Numbered from the stretch's first letter, positions 36,101-45,223 are shown. The stretch is 64,000 nucleotides of DNA from Thamnaconus septentrionalis (GCA_009823395.1 CM020501.1:11832361-11896360); one strand, 5' to 3'. The notes: generated by a model from the sequence alone, not told the origin. Made by a program: numbers and translations.

Positions 36101-39100
36101 TTGTTACAGGTGTGTGTGTGTGTGTGCGCGAACGGTTCCATCTTTTTCAGTGCAAAATAAACAACATCCGTGCTTGTTCCAGCATGTCACATAGCGCAGA
36201 GAAACACTGAAGAGACACTGAAACACTTACTGTGTCCCGAAATCCAGCGCAGGGGGCTGGAAATGCAGGGGCCTCCCACTGTCCCGCGAATATGAGGATG
36301 CGCTGGTAGAGGGAAGAACAGAAGATCAGTCAACGACTTGGAGGTCACGGAACACAATGAATCAACACGTTATTTACATTTCTTAAACAATTTCTCTTGC
36401 TGTCCGTTTAATACAATCAAATTCCCACATGAGTCACTTCTCGGCCAAACTGGCTGACAGTTCTCAGCAGCCGTTCGAGCTATGAGGGAAGTAAAAATGA
36501 AAAGAGGGTCAGCGCTGACACAGCAGAAATTGAAAAAGGATGATGTCAAAGCTTGGCAACACCTCAGCAACCCCTCTGCTTTCCTTCCGCTGAGGGCACT
36601 CAACCTCTCCGTCTGAGCCGGCAAAGCAAGACCATTCAAATTGAGAAGGGAGGACCGGCTCTCTTGTCTCCAATTGTACTTCAGGTTGAAGTAAAGTGGA
36701 GAAGAGAAGTTCACCAGTTGCAAAGTTGACTCGATGAATAATTTTCTTTGGCAAACAACTTGCTAACAGAGGTGACATGGCCATTGCAAAAGGAAACAGA
36801 AACCACACAAAAGGAGTGTAAATATAAGCTCAAATTCAAGAGACAAATATTTGCGCGGAGCCTGAATGTGTTTTTGCCAGAACCAAATGTTGCTTCTAGA
36901 GAGGTCGTTTAAAATTCTGTGAGTCTGATTTGATATGAGACAGATCAGTGCGAAACAAGATAGTGTAAAAATCTAACAGTGTGGCTGGGGTAATACCCCT
37001 CACCGTCAGCATCTACTGGCTAATGTGGCCGATTACCCAACAACAACTGATGGCGGCGTCTCTCATCCCAGACACTACAGATGAACTATATGAATAATTT
37101 AACTGGATACAAAAGCCGTGCAAGTCAGCAAAGGTAACAACGAAACACGAAGGGTGTCGATGAGAGGGAGCAGATTGACCCCAAGCATCAAACACCGGGT
37201 TCAGTTTTCAACTGATGGATTAAAAAAAAACACAAAACGAGCAAACATAGCACCGTCCGTTCACAGAGCATTTGTGCTGACACTGTCTTTCTTCACTGTG
37301 TCTTAGTAATCACATATCTGGAACTTATCAGACGAACAAGCTGAGCAAACGCAAGCAGCAGCACACTGTGCATCTCTTCTGAGGCGTCTCTCACACCGCG
37401 CAACGTGTTAAATTGACGCTGCCAACCAGTATTGAACTGTGGCGTCTCTGTGATATGCATCTGACACTCTGATCACATGTTCCAAGGTCGAGACATTTAT
37501 TGTTGCCGGTGGCGTTGTTGTTGGCCCAGCGAAGGCCTGTATGAAATGCTTTGTCGAAAACAACAATAAATACAACAGTGGAAGTTTTTTTCCCGCTGCT
37601 GTTTCCATCAACGCTGTGCGCTCTGTCACCTCTGGGGTGAAAAAAAGTTTTTCTAATGAGATCTTTAAACACACACGGATACTTAAAATGAAAGAAAATG
37701 TTTAAACACCCAGACATCATACAGAGTGGGTCTATTAGCAAGTGAAACGTTTCCAGTGTGCTTTTGACTGCGGCTGCCCTTTAAGAAAAATTCGGCCTCT
37801 CCACATGTCACACCGCACGGTGTTCCAAGGGTTCCGTCTACTGCCACAGTTCTAAAATAACAAGTTATGTTTGACGCTATTTGATCCCCTGGATCTAACT
37901 CAAATAAAGTCGATGTTGCCCGTGACCTCAGCCGTGCTCCAGGGGAGAGGTGAGAACCAGAGGAGGGCTCAGGTCAACTGGCTGTCCACACTGCGCTGCT
38001 GCATGTGTCTGGAAAGGATCGGGGGGGGGGGACACTGCAGCGAGAGCAGCAGAGGAATGGACAACACGTGGCGCACTCACCAGCGTGGTGCTGCTACTAC
38101 ATGAACTTAATTTAATTTAAAAAAAGGTGCTAGTAAGAGTTTATTTAGCAAAGGGAAGATCGGACGAGACGCACTCGGCGGATAAACCCTTCTATCTGCA
38201 TCCTGCGACGCTGCTCAGGTTCCAGACGAGTGATGGCAGGCCTGCTAAGCACCTGATAACCCAGGCAGGAGAGGCCTCAGCCGCAGCCGCAGCTCTGGAA
38301 GGGTCCCAGGGTCAACTAGCACTGAGAAACCTCCTCGGCCCGACACTTCCCCGAACTTATAAATAGCCAGATTCTCACACTGTTTATTAACAGCTGGCTC
38401 GCGGCTTTACAGCAAGACTGAAAGCTTGTCACTTTAGAAAGAAGCACGGCAGCGTTTCAGTACTACACCGCTTGATGCAGATAAGCCAGATAAGCCTTTA
38501 GCAGACTGAGGTGAAGGAGGTAGGAAAGCACAGAGCGGGAAAATATCAGGACTCTGGTCTCAAAATAGTGAGCGGTGCTAAAATCATTTTTCTTTCCCCC
38601 CCCCCAGACTACTACAAACGTAATTTCTCAGGGTGAAACATCAAACTCATTGTATATGTGAACGAATGAATGATTCTGTCACATGGTAGCACGTGGTTGC
38701 ATCGTATCTGAATGTGCCAACTGAGGGAACTGCAATAAAAGTTATGGGAGTAATAAAGTGTAGCAGAGATCAGCACATTTGTGCATTACTTTATAGGATA
38801 AAAGCTTGTATGCCCGGAATGTCTGGCGCACATGTGTGTGTGTGCGTGTGCGTCTGTGTGTGTAAAACACTGACAATTCAGGTATGACAGGCTGGACTTT
38901 AACATTTCTACTTGGACAAGACAAACAGGAAGGACCAAATATAGACTACCACTCAATATATTTATCATCACTAAACAGGCCCTGAGCAAGTCATAGTGAG
39001 ACAAAAAAAAAAGTTTAATTTTGTACGCGTGAGAAGATTTTCTGCAGGAGCAGAAACAACTCGGAGACACAGAGCTCTCCTGCTTTTCTTCTTTCAAGGA

Positions 39101-41313
39101 GTTCTAAAATTAGGCAGGAATTTTGTTCTGTGCCTCTGTAACACACGCCCCCAAACAGTCTCTCTCTCTCTCTCTCTCTCTCGCTCTCCCCCTCTCCTCC
39201 TGATTCACCAACATAAACAACATGGGCTGAATACAAGGCAGGACTTTTAAATGCCTTTATAAAAAAAAACAAAAAAACCATGGGCCCTGTTATGCTGAAA
39301 CCACATCACCTCATTTGTCTTGCGTGAAACACAAAAACATGTCTGGCCACAACTACAGCAAAGCTGCACACATTAAATAAACCTTGTACTGGGCCTCACG
39401 AAAGAGCATGTCTTAAATTATACAAAATTAATTTAGAGCACTTGTGGGTGGGTTGGGGGTGCATATTGTTTTTCCACTTTGATTTGCTGCAACCAAAAAC
39501 AAGGAAGGCCACGGCCCAGCAGTCATTCCGTCGTTTATACCATATGAGAGAAAACACTTCCGCATGATGCAATCTGCATGTTGCGTCTGGGTTTGCTGCA
39601 ATTATGTGGCTCAGTGGAAAGACTCACATATTCCCTAGTGCAGCTCGGGAGCAGGTGGAAACTTTTCACCAACTTCCTGCGGCTGTAAACATTTTTGGAA
39701 AGCATTTCAAGTGTGTTCAAGTGGCCCTCGACGTCTCTTTTGCCTTCTTGTCCGGGGCTGCTGGCTGCCATGAACTAGTTTGCACACATTACAGATGTGT
39801 GAGGACAAAAAGCAACACCTCACAGCAGAGGCTCGTGCGGACCACACGCATGACAAAGAAAGAAAAATGGTTACCTGTCTTCTTGTGGAAGACCATCTTT
39901 TCTTCGGTCCTTCTCCATCTGTACGTGAAATAAATAATGTCAGTCAATGTGGCTGTAAAGGAAAAAAGCATTCAGGTTCAGGAAAAATATCGGCAGCATC
40001 TGTGGGATGTAAAACTACTTATTGTTGTCAGACTTTTGGCATCTGTGATCATGACGAGATCATAAAGGTTTGGCACATCCTCGACACGACTCAACTGTCT
40101 TATCACATTTTACTGCCATTGTATTCCTTCATATTCTAGCAGCTCCTGCATTTCATGCGATTTCACTTAATAAATGTTCAGGTTGCCACAGCTAGAAAAA
40201 AATTAAACCTGCTCTGAGAAAAACAAAAAACTAGCTTCACATCTCTCCAGCCTGCGTCCAAAGGTTCGACAGCAGGCAGCAATTTCTGCCAGTGTTGGCA
40301 GAGTTTACAGTAGAATGAAAAGACACACATGCAGTTTCTTTCTCCCTGCGTTTTTCAAGGAGTGAGTTTAGAATTACCGATTGAAAACAGAAACGCCCAA
40401 GATTAGAGATCAAACCAGAAAACATATTTGTGCCTCTGCAATAAAATGAAACTTTAGATACAGCAGATTCATTAAATAAAAACATATTTACTTGAAAGAA
40501 TGAACTTCATCCATTTGTTTGTGGTTGTAGCACGTGTTCTCCTTGCACTTGGCAAGACTTACAAACACTGATAGCTTGTCACCTTTGACTGAACACGGTT
40601 TCCTGGATGACTCTAAAATCAAGACACAGCATTTCACACGGGCAGTAAAAACATTTACTATTGTTGTAGTAAGGGGAGTGCACCATTCATGGCCAGGACA
40701 GATTACTTGGACGATCAATTCAGACCATCTTAAAACATAAGGACACATTTATGATGATGATGCAGAATAACAAATGCAGGATGTGAAATGGACTGCAGCA
40801 TAAAATTGAGTCTCTTTGACATAATAAACAAGTGTCAAGTCAAAGCACACCTTAGACCCATGAAGAGCTAATGAATGTTTAAAACAGTAATGTCTAAGGC
40901 TTGGCAGCTTCTACTGTTGTCTGAGCAAAGGTCACAATGCGACAAAGATCAAAGTTGGTGAATTGTGCTAAGTATCAAATGAATGCTATCAAACCTGCAA
41001 GAGCTCATATCAAATGAATGCAGGTGCTGTGTCGGCATCTCCAGGGGATAGTTTGACTAGCAGTAGTGTTTCAAAACAAACTGCACTGCAGAGTTATCTG
41101 GACACTTGGACAACGGCAGCAGGAGCATTATGGAGACATGTTTAACTTTGATGTTGTCATTTTCTTTTTTTTGCTCTTTTTAATTTTTAATTTGAACACA
41201 TGGCTAAAGTTGTATTTCAAATATAGTAGCCAACACAGACGGACACTGGCATGGAGTCGAAAATGGGTCCTATTCTAGGTGAACTGACCATTTAAGCCTT
41301 TGTGAAAACATCA

Positions 41314-41347
<34 letters not shown>

Positions 41348-44300
41348 CTGACTTAAGAGACTGAAGAATGAAAAGAGCTACATCACGAACATCAATACCA
41401 AGATGAATCTCATCTAAACGAAATACGTCTTGATGCACCAGTTTCTTTGGAAAATCATACCAAAAATGTGCTAAATTTATCAAGTGCATAGAGGTATGGA
41501 GTGAAGATTCTAACGTAAAAAAGGACATATTAACATATGGAATATTAACTACATCTTCGCACTTCTTCCGCTGCCCAAATAAGATCCCTGATTAGATTTG
41601 TGCTGTGCTTGGGCGCATGACACAGAGTCTCCTGCATCACCACTTCTGAGTGCCCACGGCAACAAACGGTGCACGACTCAACCAGCTGACCAGCAGCACG
41701 ACACTATAGAAGGCACCCATGTCATGCTCTATTTCACAGGGACCATGTAACTGAGACAGTCGCTCCATTCACCACCGCCTATCTAAACATGACACCTAAC
41801 TATGTCAACCATTCTGCCATCTGCCAATTTGGGCGGCAGCAGGAGAAACACGTCCGCACACTGGCACACATCAGCACACCTTGACCACGTTCTGCGGGCC
41901 TCGAGCCTCGGCTCCCCCGGTGTCAACCATTTGAATTTTGACACGTCACATTTAACGTGCAATAAAAGAGCACAGACGGCTGCTGACGGCTGCTGCGTTA
42001 ACCGAAACCTTTTGCAAGACAGTCATGAGGAGCTTTGCCGTAGTAATGAAATGCAACTGAATGGAAAAACAAATTGTTAAAAAGGTAATAAAAAAGGTAA
42101 GAAGTGTAGAAGTGTGTCTTCAGTTGAAACTCTAGACAAGCAATAATGTTCGCGTTCACTCTGCAGCTCTACCACGGACGTTAACAGCTAATAATCAACA
42201 GCATTTTGTTCTTCCCCTCTCAAAAGACTAGTTCCCCTCTACTGCAACTGCTGCACTCACAAAGTGAACAACGGTGCAATAAATAGTCGGCACAAATCAA
42301 AGATGATCAAATTTTAAATGAACATTGTTTTTCCCCATTTATTTGATTCAGTGGTGGAGCCCCAAGGGGACCACAACAGAAAAGTGGATATTATAAAAAA
42401 TAATGATACACAGATATAAATAAGTAAGCCTGTGTGAGTGTTTCATTTCAAAACACAGCACACATTATCTTGTGTAGACCGCACATAGGTTTAAGGCAAA
42501 CAGACTTTTCATATCATCTTTTCAATTTCCCATTTCAATCAGCGTGATAAAGATGCATTACTGCGTGCTTGTTGTTGTGACTCTACTTGAGACTGTTAGG
42601 CACTCTGACCGCTGCACATGAGGGCAAGGCAATTACAGAAACACACCGCAAGGGCCTTGTAAACAGCAATAAGCTTCCAACAAGGCGGCCTCTCATCTTT
42701 CACACAAAACCAAACACATCTTAATGCATCAAATGAGTTTCCTTCAAAGGAACTGTATGGCCAGAGCTTGTTAAGCCTTCAGGCGCAGCCACACCCCCCT
42801 CAGGTGACATGACAGTCAGCTGTTGACCTCATGACAATTCATCAGTCAACACTCCAGCTGTTTGTTTTTCGACTTGCACATCGATTACATAATCGTCGGC
42901 GTGCACCCACCTGAAAATATTTGCAAAAAAGTTTAAGTCTTGCACTCCTAAAAGTCATTCCTGCCCGGCATCTGACTGAACTGCATTTAAAACTAAAGAA
43001 GAGGAAGTGTGAGCAAAGTAGTGATGTTTGCAGAAGCCACTAAGTAGAAGTCAGGGTGGCTCATTCCTGGCATGCTCTGGTGTGTACAACTGGGTGAACT
43101 CCACAATGTACACTATGTACAAAAGAAAATAAGGAGGAGCCACATGGCAGATGGTCCCCTGCACTGGTTTCTTTCCAATTAGGAAGTAGGCACATTGCAA
43201 AAGGCAAGAAATGTACATAAATCAATAAATAAATAATAAATTAGACATTAGCAATAAGGCAGAGTGCAGAACTTTAGATGTTTTGAGTATGAATAAAAAA
43301 CAAAATCATATATAAGATGCACACATTGCCATGACGCAAACGGAGGGAAAACACAATAGACCCACCCGCACACGTGGTCATGCAACTGGCTGCAAACGAG
43401 CGTTTAGCAGATTTGGCAAACGCACAAAATCGGCCTTTGTTGTTACAAACACAGGAGAGATGTTATGATTACCTGGAGCGGGACGAACGGGTCCGCATCC
43501 TCTGGTTGCCAGACCTCGACCACGCTGGGGGACATCTGACTCAAGGCTTTTTGGGAACAAGTAATTAACAGAAAAATATTAGCCAAGAAAACAGGCAACG
43601 TGCAAAGATAAATAAACAAATAAATAAACAAACTGGAATTGTACCGACACAAAAACTACTAAACTCACCGGTTACCGAGACTGGTCATTTCAAATGAACA
43701 AAGCGAGGCGGCGTAGATAATCGGAGGGACAAGTGAGGAAATGACTTGGCATAGGCAGGCTGACAAAGGCTGTTCGCTAGCTGCGCGTTTAGCACCCTGG
43801 TTAGCTCGGTGGCTAGCCAACTTAGAAAAACACGGCAGCCTCGTCACTGCACAACTCTCGCCTACTCATTTGGCTGTCGCGGCGTTTATTTTCAATATTG
43901 TTCAGCCATGTCACAGCGGCAACAGAAGTCGCCAAGTATTCGTTTTAAGTAGCGATAAGGTCTTACTTCCCTGCCCACAAGTTATCTTTACGTTGAAGCG
44001 ACAGAGCAGGAGGACTGCTGGTAGCTAGCATGGACTAGCGAACTGACTAAACGCAGGCTTTCCTCTCCGTAAAAACTAAAATACGAACGAGCGCTGAAAT
44101 TTCACGCACATTTTGATTTAAATGGTAACATTGGACGCTGTTTTATGCCGCTACTTTATCGGAGAGTGTCAAGCCAGCCCAGTTCAGTCTTTTTTTGCCT
44201 TTTGCCTTTCCTTCTTTTTTAAACGTCCGCGTTGACGTGAAGGTAAAAAGCCACAGAAAAAACGGCAGATAAAAGGCGAGCACTCACCTTGCAGCTGCGC

Positions 44301-44411
44301 TCTTCCGTGTTGTATGCATGGCGAAAGCAACTGTAGTATTCCTAATAGTATATTGATCCACGTTTTCCTGTGACAGTGGCTGCCTTGTTGGAAGTCATGA
44401 AGCCCCGCCAT
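42..44411 (-). CDS. tmem131l: tmem131l, transmembrane protein 131-like (26 exons in window, 3' end missing)
   Basis: Coding exons in transcript order: 44288-44411, 43473-43546, 39875-39918, 36231-36302, 9865-9988, 9664-9780, 8999-9103, 7896-7973, 6203-6356, 5818-5876, 5631-5736, 5395-5497, 5168-5288, 4500-4670, 4345-4414, 4131-4254, 3969-4038, 3762-3871, 3582-3651, 3311-3444, 2073-2215, 1774-1960, 1433-1618, 902-1054, 255-807, 42-154. Phase is continuous through all junctions, giving 3,365 nt (about 1,121 codons). The product is a type I membrane protein: signal peptide (about 1-38), long luminal region of Ig/PapD-like beta domains, one membrane span (about 840-859) and a basic cytoplasmic tail that continues past the left edge. 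Human TMEM131L has been reported to dampen Wnt signalling in thymocytes; its paralogue TMEM131 helps collagen cargo recruit TRAPP. Identity rests on residue-level resemblance (for example [20 protein letters not shown]) and on the neighbours mnd1 and trim2. Intron 4 is 26 kb and carries the repeat array. Confidence 0.93.
255..807 (-). CDS. tmem131l: tmem131l exon 25, cytoplasmic tail
   Basis: A long 553-nt exon. It starts [20 protein letters not shown], contains the basic motif [15 protein letters not shown] (human KKHKCSVYYSKHKTS), and then becomes acidic and Pro/Ser-rich. The second half shows little conservation, typical of this low-complexity tail. Confidence 0.92.
902..1054 (-). CDS. tmem131l: tmem131l exon 24, rest of the membrane span and start of the tail
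   Basis: Continues the span with [10 protein letters not shown], followed by QAQYILNEF, as in human FQQAQYILMEF. From here the protein is cytoplasmic. Confidence 0.95.
1433..1618 (-). CDS. tmem131l: tmem131l exon 23, last luminal domain and start of the membrane span
   Basis: Encodes [17 protein letters not shown] and [20 protein letters not shown], then enters the hydrophobic run FWVVTLIFT. The donor is GTCAGT, which is less common but leaves the correct split Cys codon for exon 24. Confidence 0.96.
1669..1686 (+). repeat. (AG)n microsatellite
   Basis: Short dinucleotide run in the intron between tmem131l exons 22 and 23. Confidence 0.9.
1774..1960 (-). CDS. tmem131l: tmem131l exon 22
   Basis: Encodes [20 protein letters not shown] and [13 protein letters not shown], the most diagnostic family motif in the window. 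GTAAGT donor. Confidence 0.97.
2073..2215 (-). CDS. tmem131l: tmem131l exon 21
   Basis: Encodes [20 protein letters not shown] and [18 protein letters not shown], almost the human sequence ([35 protein letters not shown]). Confidence 0.96.
3311..3444 (-). CDS. tmem131l: tmem131l exon 20
   Basis: Encodes [18 protein letters not shown] and TTTILIIR, matching human QPLEMKRVGVVFTPADYG and TSLILIR. Confidence 0.93.
3582..3651 (-). CDS. tmem131l: tmem131l exon 19
   Basis: Encodes [18 protein letters not shown], aligned to human FGTDMQMINFTTGEFQL. Confidence 0.88.
3762..3871 (-). CDS. tmem131l: tmem131l exon 18
   Basis: Encodes [18 protein letters not shown] and [14 protein letters not shown], matching human KYFVVQNPSSWPVSLQL and LSLYPKPEALVHLL. 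Ends two bases into a Trp codon. Confidence 0.93.
3969..4038 (-). CDS. tmem131l: tmem131l exon 17
   Basis: Encodes [19 protein letters not shown], aligned to human FLPRLIAEPGLMLNFSATA. Ends in phase 0 at a GTAGGA donor. Confidence 0.87.
4131..4254 (-). CDS. tmem131l: tmem131l exon 16
   Basis: Encodes [18 protein letters not shown], matching human STWNVDSELANKLYERWK. Confidence 0.9.
4290..4314 (+). repeat. (TTG)n microsatellite
   Basis: Seven to eight TTG triplets in the 90-bp intron between tmem131l exons 15 and 16; on the sense strand it reads CAA repeats close upstream of the exon 16 acceptor. Confidence 0.9.
4345..4414 (-). CDS. tmem131l: tmem131l exon 15
   Basis: Encodes [16 protein letters not shown] and ends one base into a Gly codon. 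It aligns with human EGSLGFEVIAHCGMHY and is needed to bridge the phase between exons 14 and 16. The acceptor could slide by one CAG. Confidence 0.82.
4500..4670 (-). CDS. tmem131l: tmem131l exon 14
   Basis: Encodes [20 protein letters not shown], a strong match to human [20 protein letters not shown], then [17 protein letters not shown]. 57 codons, phase 0. Confidence 0.95.
5168..5288 (-). CDS. tmem131l: tmem131l exon 13
   Basis: Encodes [18 protein letters not shown] after a [13 protein letters not shown] stretch, aligned to human SIWYRNHFDRSVVLNDVFL. GTGCGA donor. Confidence 0.87.
5395..5497 (-). CDS. tmem131l: tmem131l exon 12
   Basis: Encodes [17 protein letters not shown] followed by PGLHITH and a split Ser. 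Resemblance to human is weaker here (FHIETHENTSG region). The exon was chosen because it alone joins exons 11 and 13 in phase, with a TAG acceptor and a GTAATG donor. Confidence 0.75.
5631..5736 (-). CDS. tmem131l: tmem131l exon 11
   Basis: Encodes [20 protein letters not shown] and LTCR, aligned to human LQFEPVLLPTSTTNFTKIA and FTCK. Confidence 0.88.
5818..5876 (-). CDS. tmem131l: tmem131l exon 10
   Basis: Encodes [20 protein letters not shown], aligned to human VNMYILHSGNSLIWIQ. GTGAGT donor. Confidence 0.87.
6203..6356 (-). CDS. tmem131l: tmem131l exon 9
   Basis: Encodes [17 protein letters not shown] and [13 protein letters not shown], aligned to human DDVLRLQMSIMVTMEN and HLSIVYVATDES. 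Ends one base into a Gly codon. Confidence 0.87.
7896..7973 (-). CDS. tmem131l: tmem131l exon 8
   Basis: Encodes [20 protein letters not shown], aligned to human TNTSLLQVQLECSLHNKV. 26 codons, phase 0. Confidence 0.87.
8999..9103 (-). CDS. tmem131l: tmem131l exon 7
   Basis: Encodes [10 protein letters not shown] and [14 protein letters not shown], matching human VSGIGTRR and LPKVQSIQLSQMQ. 35 codons, phase 0, GTATGT donor. Confidence 0.9.
9664..9780 (-). CDS. tmem131l: tmem131l exon 6
   Basis: Encodes [13 protein letters not shown] and [16 protein letters not shown], near-identical in pattern to human TSFRIIFLPTEEG and SLFINTSSYGVLSYH. 39 codons, phase 0 at both ends. Confidence 0.93.
9865..9988 (-). 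CDS. tmem131l: tmem131l exon 5
   Basis: Encodes [18 protein letters not shown] and continues to FYIPFSHRR, matching the human segment ending AAAGHFHVPPV. Its acceptor lies only about 100 bases from the start of the repeat array in intron 4. Confidence 0.9.
12249..12405 (+). mobile_element. Tc1/mariner-like terminal inverted repeat, fragment
   Basis: A TA dinucleotide followed by CAGTTGTGGTCAGAAGTTTA and CATACACTT is the typical outer end of fish Tc1-like transposons (the Sleeping Beauty end is closely similar). Only one end is present; no transposase frame and no second inverted end are found nearby, so it is a truncated relic. The inner boundary is uncertain. Confidence 0.75.
12421..12510 (+). 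mobile_element. GC-rich fragment of another DNA-transposon-like repeat
   Basis: Starts GGTTCACACTGGGCGGAAG and ends near GTAGTTCACACCAGAGC, around a core rich in GCCGCGGCGCC. It looks like a dispersed repeat terminus. Weak evidence; the family is not identified. Confidence 0.35.
13500..13680 (+). repeat. two hairpin repeats (type A), about 88-90 bp each
   Basis: Copies at 13,500-13,589 and 13,593-13,680, each AATAAACATAG...CAATAGGG, then two stem-loops. Stem 1 is GTCTTTCGC with GCGAAAGAC (copies vary by one base); stem 2 is GACCAGTTC-ATTC-GAACTGGTC, a perfect 9-bp stem. They sit between the TAA tail of one unit and the head of the next. Confidence 0.88.
13770..13925 (+). repeat. GC-rich minisatellite, about 28-30 bp period
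   Basis: Tandem CCTGCAATTGCCCC + GACCTCTGCCGGCG, five copies with alternating CCCC/ACCC variants. The same minisatellite follows each head at about 15,820, 17,870, 20,100, 22,560 and 24,600 with differing copy number. Confidence 0.88.
14960..14972 (+). promoter_or_regulatory. DR1-like nuclear receptor motif
   Basis: TGGTCA-A-AGGTCA, a direct repeat with one-base spacing inside array unit 1. Motif match only; no evidence that it is bound. Confidence 0.4.
16930..16942 (+). promoter_or_regulatory. DR1 nuclear receptor motif
   Basis: GGGTCA-A-AGGTCA in array unit 2, the classical HNF4 / PPAR-RXR site form. Confidence 0.42.
17264..17276 (+). promoter_or_regulatory. DR1 nuclear receptor motif
   Basis: GGGTCA-A-AGGTCA in the following module of unit 2. 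Confidence 0.42.
17716..20006 (+). repeat. array unit 3
   Basis: About 2.3 kb, longer by an additional copy of the TGATGCAGATTTTT module. From about 18.9 kb small insertions and substitutions become frequent. Confidence 0.82.
20007..22467 (+). repeat. array unit 4
   Basis: About 2.46 kb with three repeats of the AAACTGCAGCCATTTG module. The copy is noisy. Ends with a degenerate hairpin repeat at 22,391-22,465 between (TAA)n and the next head. Confidence 0.8.
23730..23742 (+). promoter_or_regulatory. DR1 nuclear receptor motif
   Basis: GGGTCA-A-AGGTCA in unit 5, intact although the neighbouring bases are diverged. Confidence 0.4.
24054..24066 (+). promoter_or_regulatory. DR1 nuclear receptor motif
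   Basis: GGGTCA-A-AGGTCA in the next module of unit 5. Confidence 0.4.
24526..33663 (+). repeat. array units 6 and beyond, heavily degraded sequence
   Basis: Starts with a normal head; after about 24.9 kb only landmarks remain (DR1 motifs at 25,507 and 25,775; the AAATTATAGGCC block at about 29,425; GGTATCATTTTAGCT at 32,646). Clean tail sequence returns at about 33,285. At the normal period this should be four to five units. Confidence 0.7.
24900..33285. other. low-confidence consensus sequence (probable assembly artefact)
   Basis: The text consists almost entirely of stretched runs such as GGGGTTTT, CCCCAAAA and AAAATTTTT, unlike any other part of the window. It degrades gradually on the left and recovers sharply on the right. 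Open frames here (for example 28,696-29,064 and 31,655-32,089) consist of Gly/Pro/Lys/Phe and are meaningless. Confidence 0.85.
33664..33997 (+). repeat. four tandem hairpin repeats (type B), 82-84 bp each
   Basis: Copies at 33,664-33,745, 33,746-33,829, 33,830-33,913 and 33,914-33,997. Each begins AATAAACATTACAAA and carries stem 1 (GTCTTCGC-CTT-GCGAAGAC; truncated in copy 1) and stem 2 (CCTGCTC-TGACAT-GAGCAGG), then GCTCAGTCCCG. They close the array at its right end. Confidence 0.93.
33998..36230. other. non-repetitive remainder of tmem131l intron 4
   Basis: No exon matching the family and no simple repeat of note, except a short GT run near 36,111-36,126. Nothing else identified. Confidence 0.6.
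36231..36302 (-). CDS. tmem131l: tmem131l exon 4
   Basis: Encodes [23 protein letters not shown] and a split Gln, matching human GLHFQPSVLDFGIQ, the start of the first beta domain. Good pyrimidine tract and CAG acceptor; GTAAGT donor. Confidence 0.9.
39159..39182 (+). repeat. (TC)n microsatellite
   Basis: Dinucleotide run in tmem131l intron 3. Confidence 0.95.
39875..39918 (-). CDS. tmem131l: tmem131l exon 3, 44-nt microexon
   Basis: A short exon flanked by introns of about 3.6 kb on each side. It encodes [14 protein letters not shown] plus two bases of a split Ser codon. It was found because exons 2 and 4 are out of phase with each other. This stretch has an AG acceptor after a pyrimidine-rich run, a GTAACC donor, the exact length needed to restore phase, and a QED-S match to the human QEQS segment. 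Confidence 0.72.
41316..41345 (+). repeat. (AC)n microsatellite
   Basis: Fifteen perfect AC dinucleotides in tmem131l intron 2. Confidence 0.97.
43473..43546 (-). CDS. tmem131l: tmem131l exon 2
   Basis: Encodes [18 protein letters not shown] near its end, matching the conserved N-terminal mature segment of the family (human VVELWQAEEGELLLPTQ). Ends in phase 0 at a GTAATC donor. Confidence 0.85.
44288..44411 (-). CDS. tmem131l: tmem131l exon 1, signal peptide
   Basis: The ATG (44409-44411) opens [10 protein letters not shown], followed by a hydrophobic core [13 protein letters not shown] and a likely cleavage site near GRA-QLQ, as expected for a secretory signal. The exon ends one base into a Gly codon at a GTGAGT donor. 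Human TMEM131L also begins MAGL and has the same hydrophobic block, which supports this start. Confidence 0.9.
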
Positions 44412-44640
44412 GCTGCCCTCTCAGCTAGCAGCCTACCTTGTGCTCCGCCGTGTTGCTCTTTCTTCCTCTCCCCGAGCAGCAGCAGCAGCGGCGGCAGCAG
44501 CAGCAGCAGCAGCGGCCGGAGCTCCCTCCCACCTCCTTCCCTCCCACCGGTCCCGCCTCCTCAGCTCAGCTCAGCTCAAGCACAGTACAGCAGAGCAGAG
44601 CACAGCATGCCAACAGAGAGCAGTTGACGAACTCGGCTCC
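44412..44640 (-). promoter_or_regulatory. tmem131l: tmem131l 5'UTR / core promoter region, GC- and CpG-rich
   Basis: Immediately upstream of the start codon the base composition becomes GC-rich, in contrast to the AT-rich flanks, and it contains a GGCGGG-type GC box on the minus strand (near 44,545-44,555). There is no clear TATA box. A CpG-type promoter is inferred from position and composition only. Confidence 0.5.
44475..44515 (-). repeat. CTG/CCG trinucleotide repeat upstream of the tmem131l start
   Basis: On the minus strand (sense for tmem131l) this is about twelve CTG/CCG triplets in two runs, 60-100 bases before the ATG. It probably lies in the 5'UTR or the promoter. Confidence 0.85.
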
Positions 44641-45182
44641 TGTAAAGGTCCCACACAGTTTGGCTGTAATGTTGACCCGTGTTTTCCTAACAACAATAAT
44701 GCCTTTAGCATGTCATTGAATTACCTTTACTCACACGCACTCATTTTCCTTTTTGTCTCTACTTTGCTTCACTTTTCACATAAAAAGTGTGTGCAGTCCT
44801 GTAAAGGTTAAGATACCTGTGCATAGCGCGTGACAACACCAGCAGCCACGTGTTTGTCGTGTCCCCTGAAAGTGTCTTGTTGCTGTCTTTGTTTTGTCCC
44901 TGCTACTTCCAGGCAAGGAACATACAAGAAGTGCTTAACTCAAGATAAAAGTGCAGTACTTCGCTTCACACATGAGTAGCTGTTGTGAATATTCTTTCAG
45001 TATCATTCCAAAACGCTGGCCTTTGAAGGCTTGCATTTAATCTTTCAAATCATAATCGTGTTCACATTTTTTCTATATAGCAATATGCACTTGAAGCTTC
45101 CTTCAAGTGATTGTTGTATAGTGATTGTTAGGCTTTTAGTGCTGCAACAGTAGTTTCCTAATTTGAGTTCAATAAAGTACAG

Positions 45183-45223
<41 letters not shown>

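Larger units (their letters stand above)
9989..36230 (-). other. tmem131l: tmem131l intron 4, 26.2 kb, host of the repeat array
   Basis: Bounded by the exon 4 donor (GTAAGT) and exon 5 acceptor (CAG). About 90% is repetitive; unique sequence remains at the ends (9,989-10,090 and 33,998-36,230) and in an insertion at about 11,750-12,510. I see no exon in it. Confidence 0.88.

Noticed and set aside
44370..44811. Ala-, Ser- or Gln-rich plus-strand frames at the tmem131l promoter
   Set aside because: Three frames across the same CAG/GCG triplets. The supported gene is on the minus strand with its ATG at 44,411.
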